NCBI GenBank assembly: GCA_034440615.1
Contig: JAOTOM010003993.1
Coordinates: forward strand, 1-64,000
DNA length: 64,000 bases
DNA from: Ashinkailepas kermadecensis
Taxonomy: Eukaryota > Arthropoda > Thecostraca > Neolepadidae
Direction of reading: 5' to 3'
The position numbers and the translations under genes were made by a program. Under the pieces are notes generated by a model. That model was given only the letters and a program-made list of their open reading frames with translations, was not told where the DNA came from and made no database searches. How positions within the stretch are numbered: position 1 is the first letter of the stretch; every line of letters starts with the position of its first letter. Of the stretch, positions 1 through 13,400 are shown in pieces.

Positions 1-520
1 TTTCCTTTACGAATGTGTTGCACTTGCGTTCACTGGCATCGGTACGCTTCGTACCTGCATGCTGGCGGAGACTGCGGTCACGTCCATCGTATGACTGGGC
101 CCATGTCGGACAGCGTCTCCAGCCTCCGCATTATTTCGCGGCCACGTCAGCAGCCATCGTCACCCAGAAGTGCTTTGTCCGAATGTGCCCGTGTGGGACA
201 GCGTCATTATTTCGGCGGCCACGTCAGTAGCCATCTCGTCACCCAAGTGCTGTCCGAATGTGCCCGTGTGGGACAGCGTCTCTGCCTCCGCATTATTTCG
301 GCGGCCACGTCAGCAGCCATCTCGTCACCCAAGTGCTGTCCGAATGTGCCCGTGTGAGACAGCGTCTCTGCCTCCGGATTATTTCGGCCATGTCAGCAGC
401 CATCTCGTCACCCAGGTGCTGTCCGAATGTGCCCGTGTGGGACAGCATCTCTGCCTCCGCATTATTTCGGCGGCCACGTCCGCAACCATCTCGTCACAGA
501 AGTGCCGTGTTCTGCCGCAC
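1..520. repeat. 84-bp tandem repeat, about 5 copies
   Basis: The unit contains CATTATTTCGGCGGCCACGT, CAGCAGCCATCTCGTCACCC and TGTCCGAATGTGCCCGTGTG. TTATTTCG recurs near 131, 207, 293, 379 and 462. Open frames here are by-products of the repeat. Positions 1-100 are unassigned. Confidence 0.9.
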
Positions 521-1192
521 CACCAACTGGTCGCCGCCCTGTTACCTGCTGTTGCCCTTGGTGCGTGAAAGCGGCTGGCTCTGTCTCCAGTTGAATCGAT
601 CGCCAAAGATTCGGCGCGGTCCACTGTTGATTAGGCGTTCAACAAGCAGCGGCGACAGAGACGGCCACATTTGACCATTGCTAGAATGGAGCAGCTAAGT
701 GTAAGGTGGTATGTCGATTCGCTCTGGGTACTGTTGACGATGCCGGGACACTGATGACTGAAGGATTAGAAACCAGATGAGTGACGCAATTTACCCCGAA
801 ACGGCTATGTTCACCAGATACTTTAATTATTATAAACATCATTAAGTTTTTCAGTGACCCTTAGCTTTAGCCACCGTAGGATGCTCAGCAAAATCCCTGG
901 GCATTGCTTGCCCTGAACACTGCTTTTCCTGAGCCTTGCCTTCCCTGGGCCTTGCTTTCCCTTTAATATTCTAATAATTTGTATTTTAATATTTAATATA
1001 TTTAAATCAATTTAATATTCCTTACCAGGATCGTTCTCCACACACTTCCTCTTTCCTGTTACACTTAACTTCCGAGTTCCTGTCTCCGGTCCTCGGCAGT
1101 CTTCAGCGGGTCGGAAGCACTCTGTCGGCAGTCAGTGACTCTACTGGTGTGACGGACGTCGGCGTGCCATGTGGAGGATTACCGTCCCAGTG
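521..1192. other. Unassigned DNA upstream of the 34-bp array
   Basis: No gene is recognised. Bases 900-960 hold short CCTGGGC(C)TTGC repeats and 960-1020 are AT-rich. A short open stretch 1153-1230 (encoding about VEDYRPSDPTGMSMDVWQLL) leads into the first unit of the 34-bp array and might be an exon end of the FH3 gene, but no clear acceptor or splice partner is visible. Confidence 0.5.
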
Positions 1193-4100
1193 ACCCGACT
1201 GGGATGTCTATGGATGTGTGGCAGCTGCTGACACCCCCCCCCCGATGCCTCTGGACGTGTGGGAGCTGCTGACCCCAGATGCCTGTGGATGTGTGGCGGC
1301 TGCTTACTGTCCCTCAGCTGCTGACCTGTCCCTCAACTGCTGACCCCCCGATGTCTCTGGGTGTGTGGCAGCTGCTGACCCCCCGATGTCTCTGGATGTG
1401 TGGCAGCTGCTGACCCCCGATGTCTCTGGATGTGTGGCAGCTGCTGACCCCCGATGTCTCTGGGTGTGTGGCAGCTGCTGACCCCGATGTCTCTGGATGT
1501 GTGGCAGCTGCTGACCCCCGATGTCTCTGGATGTGTGGCAGCCGCTGACCCCCGATGTCTCTGGGTGTGGCAGCTGCTGACCCCCGATGTCTCTGGATGT
1601 GTGGCAGCTGCTGACCCCCGATGTCTCTGGATGTGTGGCAGCTGCTGACCCCCGATGTCTCTGGATGTGTGGCAGCTGCTGGCGCCCGATGTCTCTGGAT
1701 GTGTGGCAGCTGCTGACCCCCGATGTCTCTGGATGTGTGGCAGCTGCTGACCCCCGATGTCTCTGGATGTGTGGCAGCTGCTGGCGCCCGATGTCTCTGG
1801 ATGTGTGGCAGCTGCTGACCCCCGATGTCTCTGGGTGTGTGGCAGCTGCTGACCCCCGATGTCTCTGGGTGTGTGGCAGCTGCTGGCGCCCGATGTCTCT
1901 GGGTGTGTGGCAGCCGCTGACCCCCGATGTCTCCGGATGTGTGGCAGCTGCTGACCCCCGATGTCTCTGGGTGTGAGGCAGCTGCTGACCCCGATGTCTC
2001 TGGGTGTGTGGCAGCTGCTGACCCCCGATGTCTCTGGATGTGTGGCAGCTGCTGACCCCCGATGTCTCTGGATGTGTGGCAGCCGCTGACCCCGATGTCT
2101 CTGGGTGTGTGGCAGCTGCTGACCCCCGATGTCTCTGGATGTGTGGCAGCTGCTGACCCCCGATGTCTCTGGGTGTGTGGCAGCTGCTGACCCCCGATGT
2201 CTCTGGGTGTGTGGCAGCTGCTGACCCCCGATGTCTCTGGATGTGTGGCAGCTGCTGACCCCCGATGTCTCTGGGTGTGTGGCAGCTGCTGACCCCCGAT
2301 GTCTCTGGATGTGTGGCAGCTGCTGACCCCCGATGTCTCTGGATGTGTGGCAGCTGCTGGCGCCCGATGTCTCTGGATGTGTGGCAGCTGCTGACCCCGA
2401 TGTCTCTGGGTGTGTGGCAGCTGCTGACCCCCGATGTCTCTGGGTGTGTGGCAGCTGCTGGCGCCCGATGTCTCTGGGTGTGTGGCAGCCGCTGACCCCC
2501 GATGTCTCTGGATGTGTGGCAGCTGCTGACCCCCGATGTCTCTGGGTGTGTGGCAGCTGCTGACCCCCGATGTCTCTGGGTGTGTGGCAGCTGCTGACCC
2601 CCGATGTCTCTGGGTGTGTGGCAGCTGCTGACCCCCGATGTCTCTGGATGTGTGGCAGCCGCTGACCCCCGATGTCTCTGGGTGTGTGGCAGCTGCTGAC
2701 CCCCGATGTCTCTGGATGTGGCAGCTGCTGACCCCCGATGTCTCTGGATGTGTGGCAGCTGCTGGCGCCCGATGTCTCTGGGTGTGTGGCAGCTGCTGAC
2801 CCCCGATGTCTCTGGATGTGTGGCAGCTGCTGACCCCCGATGTCTCTGGATGTGTGGCAGCCGCTGACCCCCGATGTCTCTGGATGTGTGGCAGCTGCTG
2901 ACCCCCGATGTCTCTGGATGTGTGGCAGCTGCTGACCCCCGATGTCTCTGGATGTGTGGCAGCTGCTGACCCCCGATGTCTCTGGATGTGTGGCAGCTGC
3001 TGACCCCAGATGTCTCTGGATGTGTGGCAGCTGCTGACCCCCGATGTCTCTGGATGTGTGGCAGCTGCTGACCCCAGATGCCTGTGGATGTGTGGCGGCT
3101 GCTTACTGTCCCTCAGCTGCTGACCTGTCCCTCAACTGCTGACCCCCCCGATGTCTCTGGGTGTGTGGCAGCTGCTGACCCCCGATGTCTCTGGATGTGT
3201 GGCAGCTGCTGACCCCCGATGTCTCTGGGTGTGTGGCAGCTGCTGACCCCCGATGTCTCTGGGTGTGTGGCAGCCGCTGACCCCCGATGTCTCTGGGTGT
3301 GTGGCAGCCGCTGACCCCCGATGTCTCTGGGTGTGTGGCAGCTGCTGACCCCCGATGTCTCTGGGTGTGTGGCAGCTGTTGACCCCCGATGTCTCTGGAT
3401 GTGTGGCAGCTGCTGACCCCCGATGTCTCTGGATGTGTGGCAGCTGCTGACCCCCGATGTCTCTGGATGTGTGGCAGCCGCTGACCCCCGATGTCTCTGG
3501 GTGTGTGGCAGCTGCTGACCCCCGATGTCTCTGGATGTGTGGCAGCTGCTGACCCCAGATGTCTCTGGATGTGTGGCAGCTGCTGACCCCAGATGTCTCT
3601 GGATGTGTGGCAGCTGCTGACCCCCGTTGTCTCTGGATGTGTGGCAGCTGCTGACCCCAGATGCCTGTGGATGTGTGGCGGCTGCTTACTGTCCCTCAGC
3701 TGCTGCCCTGTCCCTCAACTGCTGACCCCCCCCGATGTCTCTGGGTGTGTGGCAGCTGCTGACCCCGAGGCTCCGGGGGTGTGGGAGCTGTGCCCCCCTT
3801 TTGGGTGGGGGCTGACCCCCGATGTCTCTGGATGTGTGGCAGCTGCTGACCCCCGATGTCTCTGGATGTGTGGCAGCTGCTGACCCCCCGATGTCTCTGG
3901 ATGTGTGGCAGCTGCTGACCCCCCTCGATGTCTCTGGATGTGTGGCAGCTGCTGACCCCCGATGTCTCTGGATGTGTGGCAGCTGCTGACCCCCGATGTC
4001 TCTGGATGTGTGGCAGCTGCTGACCCCCGATGTCTCTGGATGTGTGGCAGCTGCTGACCCCCGATGTCTCTGGATGTGTGGCAGCATGTCTGGTGTGTGG

Positions 4101-4345
4101 TCTGACCCCGATGTCTCTGGATGTGTGGCAGCTGCTGACCCCCGATGTCTTGGTCTGGATGTGTGGCAGCTGCTGACCCCCGATGTCTCTGGGTGTGTGG
4201 CAGCTGCTGACCCCCGATGTCTCTGGATGTGTGGCAGCTGCTGACCCCCGATGTCTCTGGGTGTGTGGCAGCTGCTGACCCCCGATGTCTCTGGATGTGT
4301 GGCAGCCGCTGACCCCCGATGTCTCTGGGTGTGTGGCAGCTGCTG
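1193..4345 (+). repeat. 34-bp minisatellite abutting FH3 exon A
   Basis: About 85 units (estimate) of a 34-bp sequence containing GATGTCTCTGGATGTGTGGC followed by AGCTGCTGACCCCC; some units are 33 bp or carry GGCGCCC. Each unit holds CTGAC (branch-point-like), CCCCCGATGTCTCT (pyrimidine-rich) and TGGCAG (3' splice AG). A distinct ~80-bp block (AGATGCCTGTGGATGTGTGG... with CTGTCCCTCAGCTGCTGACC) recurs near 1271, 3064 and 3655, showing higher-order duplication. The last unit runs directly into exon A. A related sequence upstream (1153-1230) is open and could be a remnant of an earlier exon end. Confidence 0.95.
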
Positions 4346-4479
4346 ACGGTGGCATGTGAGACGACGCCCAGGGGCCACGAGCAGGTGATGGAGGCGGCTT
4401 CCACCCTGCGGCTGCGGTTCGCAGAGCCGGTCCGCTTCAAATTCCTGGTGGGCATGCTCACATCTTTCGTCGCTCCCAG
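4340..4479 (+). CDS. FH3 gene exon A (first recognised exon)
   Basis: The frame reads LLTVACETTPRGHEQVMEAA and then a segment with RLRFAEPVRFKFLVGMLTS, typical of the helical FH3 repeat of formins. The donor is CCCAG|GTGAGA, phase 2. The 5' border is uncertain. The frame stays open upstream through GTG TGG CAG, the last unit of the 34-bp minisatellite, so the exon either starts after that CAG (phase 0, used here) or extends a few codons into the final repeat unit (DVWQLLT would suit an FH3 helix). Exon upstream partners are not identified. Confidence 0.7.
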
Positions 4480-7400
4480 GTGAGACGGACGCAGCTGCCC
4501 AGCTGCTGCTGGTCGGCTTGGGTACACTTGAGATCGCAATGACATATTTGAACGCAGTGCTGTCGCCTCTTTGAATCTCTCTGGCTCGATATATGGTGGG
4601 TGCGGTGCAAGATGAAGTACGACGGGCGTGTTTTTGGCAAGTGCGATATTTGCATTATTTGCTCTCATACAAACGATGTGCTTACGACCATGTGCTTACG
4701 ACCACGATGTGACTTGGGCTTTGCTAAGGTTTTCGTCGATTTTGAATGGCACCATCGGTAGCAAATTTCCCGACGTTTCCCACGACGTTAGTGTTTCCCA
4801 GGCATGGGCGGATACAGGGGGACTGGAGACGTGTGCCCCCCCCATCCTCCTAAGGTAAGGTCCTCCCCGTGTGCCCCCCCCATCCTCCTTCCCTCCGGTC
4901 GGGAAGGGTGCCATTTGACGAAGGTTTGAGTGCACCCCTCCCCCGCCTAATCCCCTAAACTCCAATTCATCATACCCCACCTAACGGATATCTTTTGGCC
5001 AACGAGCTCCCCTTTCATAGGAAAAGGCACCACTTTGAGACAAAAATACAGCCCTTCAGTATCTTCAAGTGCACCCCCTCCCCCGCGCTCAAGGCATATT
5101 TCCGCTGAAGGCGTTCCTCCGAGGAGATGTGCCCCCTCCCTCACTCCGATAACAATGTGCTGGATACGCCCCTGATGTACAGGTCACAGGTGTTCATGGC
5201 CAGCCAAGCTCGAGCTCTCGGAACACTCCTGTGCAGCATTTCTGGGCACATTATGGTGTCTTCACAATGGTGGTAACTATGGCTTCTTCATAATGGTGGT
5301 AACAATGGCCTCGTCACAATGATGGTAGAAATGGCCTCTTCTGTTGCGTGGTCTGGATAAGTTGGCCGAAGCCTCTGATTGCGCTCTCGTATGTGTCGGT
5401 CCACAGTTTCCAGCTGGCGTGTCTGCGCTTCCTGAACCGCCTCACAGAGCTGGCGGCCAGCAAGAAGCAGCGCGTGCATCTGCAGGCCGAGCTAGAGGAG
5501 GCCGGCTTCGACGTCAGCGTCATCAAGAAGGTGACTGACAACAGCGAGACGACGACGTGGGCGAGGGCGAAGTGTGAGCCGAAATGTTCGGCTTCAAAGG
5601 TGTCAATCGTGAGAAGCGCAGCCGGGACGCAACAGATAATTGGGGCATGAGAAGGTTGTCCGGTCTGATTTGTAATGAATGATATGCTATCAAATAATTA
5701 ATTACGCTGACAGCTACCACATGGCCGGATTTTTCCAACCTATAAGATGACAGATGTTGCATCGGCCTTCGTCCTCAGCGCGTGCACTGCGGGGGTATGA
5801 CTTACTCAGGTTTTGGTCGAATGCTTTTGAAACATTTTTTTAATCTCATGTTTTACAGCAATCGGCTAGGTCCGCTGCGTAGACCACAACAATTCCTCAT
5901 CAGTGAAGTGAGCAGGGAAGGTGGTAGGGAGCTATGAGTGATCGGTAATTGATGGTCGGCGGCGGGCGTCCGACCAGACGGTTGGGTCGAAAGCGCAGAA
6001 TTTCGCCCGGTAGCTGTTGCAATAGCCAAACACAACCTCTCGGTCACCATGACATGGTGGCACAAGTGCCTGACACTGAGATAGACAGTGCATTCTGGTG
6101 CTGACGCATATATGTTAGAGAAGTACAAGGTCAAGCAGCGCAAGGTCGAGCACCTGGTTTTGCTCCAAATGATCAACATCCACCCAATTCTTTTGGACGT
6201 GATGCTTTGCGGATTTCGTGGACTGCACATTGTTTTCAGGGTGGCGAAGAAGGAAGTGTGAGGGGATGCTCGTCCCTGAATTTTCCGGTAGTTGAACATC
6301 AGCTCAATACTTGTCGAGCGGCGCCCTCACACCTTCACAGCCGCCTCGGACCTTCATAGCTGTCCCCAGACCTTACAGCCGTCCAAGACCGTCACAGCCG
6401 CCCCCAGACAGCGTATGACGAGAGCTATGTGACCTATGCAGTTGATGCGCCCCTAAACCACGCGTCTGACGAGTGTGCTGCATCGACAGCTTTTGTCGAC
6501 GTCGAACGAGCACGCGGCAGTTCGTGACGAGCTCGACAGATGGCAGCAGCAGTACGTGGACGTGGACGAGCTGTCTCGTCAGCTGCAGTCGGAGCAGAGC
6601 AGGGCTGATAAACTGCGCATCGAGAGGGACGCGCTCAGCAGCGAAATCAAGGTAGGCGATTTGCATGCTGATGTGCGGGTGACATTGACGGCCATGGCGT
6701 TCATATTTTTTTTTTTTTTTTTTTTTTTACTAATGCGTGGGAATGAGCCTTAAACATGCCAGTAGAGGGGGCGGGGAAGCGGGGTGGTCGACGCAACACC
6801 CTAAAGTTCTTCGTGAATAGCTCCCGAAACACTGAACGGATCTTTAAGCGTTTTCAGTACCCTCTGGGGTGTTATGGTCACGGCTTTTGGCACTTTTGTT
6901 AAGTCATGTCTGGTCCGGAACTATGATGTCACAAATGGGAACACCTCAGATTATTTTTGGACGACACGGCGGATTGTCACCTCTTGACATTACGTTGTGA
7001 CCTAAATCGACATGTTTTGTGCGGCTTAGACTGATAGACGACTGAATTCATATTGTCCCTGCACCGTTCCGAGGTCATTCAAGGTTGCATTGAGGGACCT
7101 AGGTTGACCTCCGGTGACCTTTCTTGTGCTTGCGAATGTCTGGGATTATTTTATTTTCGAAATCCAAATTGACCGTCCATTTTTTCCTACGGTGATTGGA
7201 AACCACTTTTGCCCAGGGAATTTAATAATGGAAGCCTTTAAACCAGTATTCTATCAAAGCTTAAAATGCGGGGTCTGCCCCTTGGTCTCACCTGACACGT
7301 GAACTATGCCTTAAGTGGAGCTTCGGGCATGCCATTGCATCCGGAAAGCATCGCGGAACACTGAAAATAATGCAAAGTGTATACTTGTTGCAGTTTAAGA

Positions 7401-10400
7401 GCGATCAATTTGTGAAGTCTCGATTTGTGCAAAATTTCACCATTAATCTGACCTGGAAGGTCACTTTCAGGTACACTAAATCGGGTGTCAATCGTGAGAC
7501 CTCGTCCCACCCCACACGTCCGTTTCTGCTTCGTCTCTCTAGCTCGTTTCGTTTGGCCAAGGAGGTCGCACCCTCCCCCTCGACTGGCGAAAGTGGCAAA
7601 ATGCCGCACACGGGTGAGGGCAACAGCAATACTTGGGTCGAACGACGCAGGCGGACATGTGCGGCACGTATCCGTCCCCTCTCCAGCACCTCTGACACTC
7701 AGCTCTGCGCAAATGGACGTGTCATGAAATAATTGGCACAAGCAGCTCTCCCCTGTCCCTGTCCCCCTCTCCCAACTTTTATCTTGCTGCATGGCGGCTG
7801 CGCAGTACGGTGGGGTGACGGTTCAGCTGCGATGACGTTGAATGATCTATTATTTAGACTTCCTGTTCTCATTGGAAGCCAGGGTGCCTGTTCAGCCGTT
7901 ATGCGTGGATGGGTCTGGTTCACACTCCTTTAGTGATCGATACCTACACTTCGATGCCGGTGGGAGGCATCCATTCAGCTGCCCCTCCGTGTCGGGCAGC
8001 TGCCTCCACAGGGTACCAGTGCGAGGCGCCGCATTCACTCAGGTGCCCCCCCCCCCCGCTCCCCCATGTCGGGCAGTTTCCTCCACATGGATGGACAACA
8101 TCACAAAAGGGTGGAGATTGAGAGCGTTTGAAGGAGCTGGCAGGCCGAAGAACTTGGTCATTTATCATAGGTGACGCGGTGCGCTTCTGGTGTTCAGCCT
8201 GGCATACGACATGCGACGTCAAGTTCGTTCCCCGGTAGCTCAGTTAGTTAGAGGGCTGGTGTGCATTGGTATGGTGTGCGTTGGTGTGGGTAGACAGGTT
8301 TAGAGACTCTTCACGCGTTCGCATTTAGCCCCCGGCTAGGAGGGTCGGTTGGCAACTGTTGGCAACTGGCAACGGTTGGTCGGAAAGGCCGGGGACGAGA
8401 GCTACCTGGTCGACCGTGTATTGACGGCACGTTAGACTATGTTAAAATTTTGCTGCGAACTGTAATTCATGGATCGGGTGGTGGGGCCAGAGATCACGCA
8501 ACAAGTTCTGCTTGGCAATAGGATCCTGGTCCATAAAGCCACCTAGCACAAATTAGGACAAGCTATCTTTAAAAGAGAAGAAAAAGAAAAAGGAGGATTG
8601 ACCAGGATTGAAGCATTACCAAACCCACTCTGCTAAGCACGACCTAAACCATGAGTTGCATTCACTTTCCGGGTTCTTGTGAGCCGTTTCTGCGGACAAT
8701 TACAGAGGAATAGCCGTCGTCGACAGTAGCCACTCGATCCCATCCACACTCGCTCCCGCGAAGTTACGCAAAGTAGGTAAAATGCACGGTTCCCACACAT
8801 TGATGCTTTCTTTTGCAGAAACACATCAACAGCATACAGACTATGCGCCTGAATGAGACCGTGCAGAACGTCCGTCTCGAGCAACTCGAGTCACAGATAG
8901 TCACTCTTTCCGGAGGGCGAGCCAGTCGAACGGGGTCGTCGCCGTTGCCAGTAGAGCCACCTGTCAACGGCCGTAGATACTCGAGCTTCTCTCTGCCACC
9001 GCTCGATGGCGCGCGGGAGGCGGACGACAGCTCCACGGCGTCTAGCTCGTCGACTATGTCGTCATTAGCCAGCCACAGTGACGTCATCGAAACCAGGGAG
9101 AGTGACGTCATCGGGAGGCCGGCAAGCAAGGAGACCAACCTGGAGGAAAAAGAGAAATCGAGCAGCGATGGTGAAAACGGCAAGGTTAGTGGGCGTGTTG
9201 CGTCAACTGCACGGGCGGTTTGCCTGTCTAATCAGGATGGTATGTTGATCATCGACTCGGTATTGAACTATATATTTTGCATGTGCTGCAGTTGTCTTTA
9301 CGAGCGCGGTGATGATCTATCTATGCGTTCCCAATGCATGTTGGATCCATGTCCGGTAGAGTCTTCGTTTGCCTGTGCAGCCATGGCCAGCTATAGCTCT
9401 CAGAGTAAAGTCCTCAACCGAATGTGTTGCCTCGAAGTAATGCGTGGTCAGTCTCGCACAGGAACCAGGTTTGTGCTGCCACGCTTCTGAGACATTGGCA
9501 CTCAACTGCACGTAATCGGAGATAGGCGTGTTGCCCTGATTTGCCATCGTGTAGTTTCCGGAACGTATCGATAAGCACCTTGATCTCTCCCGCCACGCCC
9601 GCAGGGAAGTCTGTCTCCGTCCGATTTTGAAAAGGATAAAATTTGCGCGGAGACTATCGAAGTGAAGAACGACGTGATTCTGTTCAAGCCGGGAAAGCCT
9701 CGTAGTGCCGACTCATCACCACACCGGATCAAGCTGGTCAGTGACTAATTATCACCACATCAAATAAAGCTGGTTAGTGACTAATTATCACCACTTCGAA
9801 CCAAGCTGGTTAGTGACTGATTATCATCACACCGGACCAAACTGATCAGTGATTAATCACCATCTCAGACCAGGCTGGACTGCACCAGGTCAAACTAATT
9901 GAGGAGCGTTTCATTATTGCACCAAACTAGTCCGGCGGCGCGGAGCCAGGGTGAGCTCTCGCCTGTGCACGACATTATGCCACTTCTCCCGGTGCACGAG
10001 GCTGTTGCGACCTCTAGCGCTTCCAAGCGACCTCTAGCGACCTCTAGCGACCTCTAGCGACCTCTAGCGACCTCTAGCGCTTCCAAGCTGAGCGTAATAT
10101 CGAGGCGAAGGAAACACGACCGTAGTCCTTGTGACGAAATCTCGCTTTTAATATCCGGCTTGTATAGTGCAGATCATTGGTTAACCTTCTAGTTCAAACC
10201 GAATGGCACAACGTTCATGAAAATCGATAAGTTTCAACTTCAATTGTAATAAAGTTGCAATAAAATCATCAAGTTCCAGGGCTTAATAAGAGACGCAGGG
10301 GTTGTCTGGGTAAGCCTACCAATGGAAAATACTACAAGGAGAGAAAGGAGTGATATTAAAATCCACCCAATCATGTTAACTCGTGAATTCCAACACGAAC

Positions 10401-13400
10401 AGGATGTTCACTAGTATGTAGCCAGAAAATAGGAGTTTTGCATTACAAAAAGCAATCGGATTTGATCAGTGTGTTGCGATTCAACCAGCATAGCACACCA
10501 CAATTAGATGCAAAGACCACCCTCGTGTCTGGCCCGGCCGGTAGTCTCGCAGATAGTCGCATTATTATGCAATTATATTGAAACATGTTTGAAGTGCCGA
10601 GGGCTATGCATTGTCCCCGAGTCCTAATTATCGTCCTACACTAACTCCAAAATACTTGTAGACCCCGATAAATGTCACCCCAGGCCAGCTTGGACCACGC
10701 ACTACTGTGCCTAGTATATTCGAGATGAAAAAGTGGAGCGAAATTAAATTTTTCGTGCTTCGCGCAATTTTACATACGTTCAGAAATCTTTTTCATAAAA
10801 TCCACCTTTGGCTAAGCTTTTCCATTTTGAAATATAACTTTTCCACCTACTTTCGGTGTAAAGACCGATTTACTGCCAAACACAACAACAAGTAACAGAT
10901 ACAATTCCACTGTGCTTGGATATAAATTCCTGAGTAACCAGATTCCGATTTCGAAACAAATATTCTCGCTGCTCTGGTTTCATGTGCTTCTGAAACTTGA
11001 AGCCGACCAATTGCACCGGAAGTGCTGCCAACGAAGCCCATCATCCATTGCCTGCCGACAGAAGTCGGCCAGGCCGATGTGCCGGATGGTGACGGTGGCG
11101 GCACCCTGTGACTACCAACCCAACTAACATCGCATGCTCGTCGACGCTCTCTTTTTGAGTGCTCCGCCGCAATGGCAGTGGTGATGCTTCGCCACCTCTC
11201 ACCGCCCGTGACCGTGCAGTGCGTGCCTTGACTTGATCCCCCGACTAGTGTCGGTTCGCCCGCACTTGAGGTATCGTACGCCCGCAGTACCCGAGCTTGT
11301 TCTATTTTTGAACAGATGTTTGAACAGGTGATTTGCAATTTATTAATATTCTGAAACACAGCCGTATTTCACTCCATCGGTTTTAGTATTGTAACTGCCG
11401 CAGCTATGCTTCAATGCACCTAATCTAGCCGGTGATTTTCCTATCCAGTGATTTTCCTCCACCAGGAATCCATAGACCGATGTACCGGACCGTGACGGCG
11501 ATGGTGGCGGCACCATGCGGCAGCCAACGAAACTAACCCCATCACTTCTGGCCAGCAGAAGTCGGACAGGTGGGCGTACCAGAACGTGTCGCCGTTGGTG
11601 GCGGCGCCCTGCGGCCGCCGCAGCTGCGAGTCGGCGGAGATCAGAGAGGCCATTAGTCAGCTGACCTCGGTCATCGACAACGCGGAGTCGACCATCAGCC
11701 TCACGTCCGGTCAGTGGGCATCCGCGGATCCGTGTGGATCGGTGTGGATCCGTGTGAACCATAGTCGATTAGCGTAGATCGGTGTGGATCTGTTGGCCAC
11801 TGTACACCCGTCTTGTTTAGCCATGCGACACCTACACCTGTGTCACATGCACACGACAGCCGACCACCGTCCATCGAGATGTCCTTTTATTCCATTCGGG
11901 ATGCATTGATTGGTATTTGCATGCATTGATTGGTATTTACATGCATTGATTGGTGGTAATCGTACGAACGGTGGGTCGCGAAAAATGAACCATCTTTTTA
12001 GAACAATTCATACCGGCACTGAAATGTAATGCTTCCTACAAAGCGAGCCAACTTCGCAGCAGCTCGTTGCTGCTCAGTGGCACCACACGTCATTTAGGCG
12101 CAACACAGGGTGGTTCAGAGAGCTTTTCGGTCGTTGATCGGCATAGTACCGGGCACTAGGACCGTCTTCCGGTAGCGCTATGCTGCGTGGCACATGCCGC
12201 TTCGTCCAACGTAGCGTAACGTAACGTAACGGTGGCACCACAGCGCGACATCGCACGTGCGCGACGTGACGCAGAATGGGTGGGATTGTCGCGGGAACGG
12301 GGGCGGCGCGCTGCCACCCCACCTACATCAGAACAGACCAAAGAAGCCAGGAAGAAGGCGCTAAGAATGCTTGGGGCAATAAATAGGAATGTATGATACA
12401 AAAGTGAGGAAGTCATCAGGAAGCTTTATTGTGCATATGTCAGGCCACATCTGGAATATTGTGTCCAAGCTTGGTCCCCTAGTTATGAAAAAGATTGTTG
12501 GCTGTTAGAGAGAGTACAAAAGAGGGCAACAAAAATGGTGAATGGTATGGGCAACCTAGCATATGAGGAAAGATGGAAGAAATTGAATATGTTTTCACTT
12601 AGATATAAAAGGCTGAGAGGAGATCTCATCGAGGTCTTTAAATTTGTTCCTGGTCAGGAACATGGTTATCTCAGGGAACTGTTTGAATTTAACAGAAATG
12701 ATGCAATTAGAGGTCATCAATTCAAAATTAAAGTTAATCACAGCAGGACAAGGTTAAGACAGTCCTTCTTCACCAACAGGGTAGTAGAACACTGGAACCA
12801 GCTGCCAGAAACCATTGTCAGTAGCAACACACTGAACATCTTTAAAAACGGCATAGACAATCATTATAAGAATAGGGTGCTTGTTTTTCTGTATTCCAGG
12901 GAGAGTTGATCAACACATTTGGTGGACAACTGGTTCAGTGTACAGAGTGCAACCAAGAAGGGCCCTTGTGGCTCATAGTTGCACTGATCTTTTATGTCTT
13001 TATGTCTTTATGTCTTCGAAGCAAGCCGTGGTGCAGATTTTCGGCCGATGTCAATCATACCAGCAATGCGTTAAATCACGGAGCGTGTGGTCCAGCTGTC
13101 CACACGGAGCGTGTGGACCACACGGAGCGTGTGGACCACACGGAGCGTGTGGTCCAGCTGTCCACACGGAGCGTGTGGACCACACGGAGCGTGTGGACCA
13201 CACGGAGCGTGTGGACCACACGGAGCGTGTGGTCCAGCTGTCCACACGGAGCGTGTGGACCACACGGAGCGTGTGGACCACACGGAGCGTGTGGTCCAGC
13301 TGTCCACACGGAGCGTGTGGACCACACGGAGCGTGTGGACCACACGGAGCGTGTGGACCACACGGAGCGTGTGGACCACACGGAGCGTGTGGACCACACG

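Noticed and set aside
3686..4668. 317- and 230-codon minus-strand frames
   Set aside because: Antisense of the 34-bp array; the FH3 exon on the plus strand gives a better, domain-supported reading.
6704..6728. Poly-T as a retroposon tail on the minus strand
   Set aside because: No recognisable body or target duplication next to it.
8230..8310. tRNA gene
   Set aside because: A box present, but B box too distant and no cloverleaf or acceptor pairing; better explained as a SINE. The same applies to 15208 and 47609.
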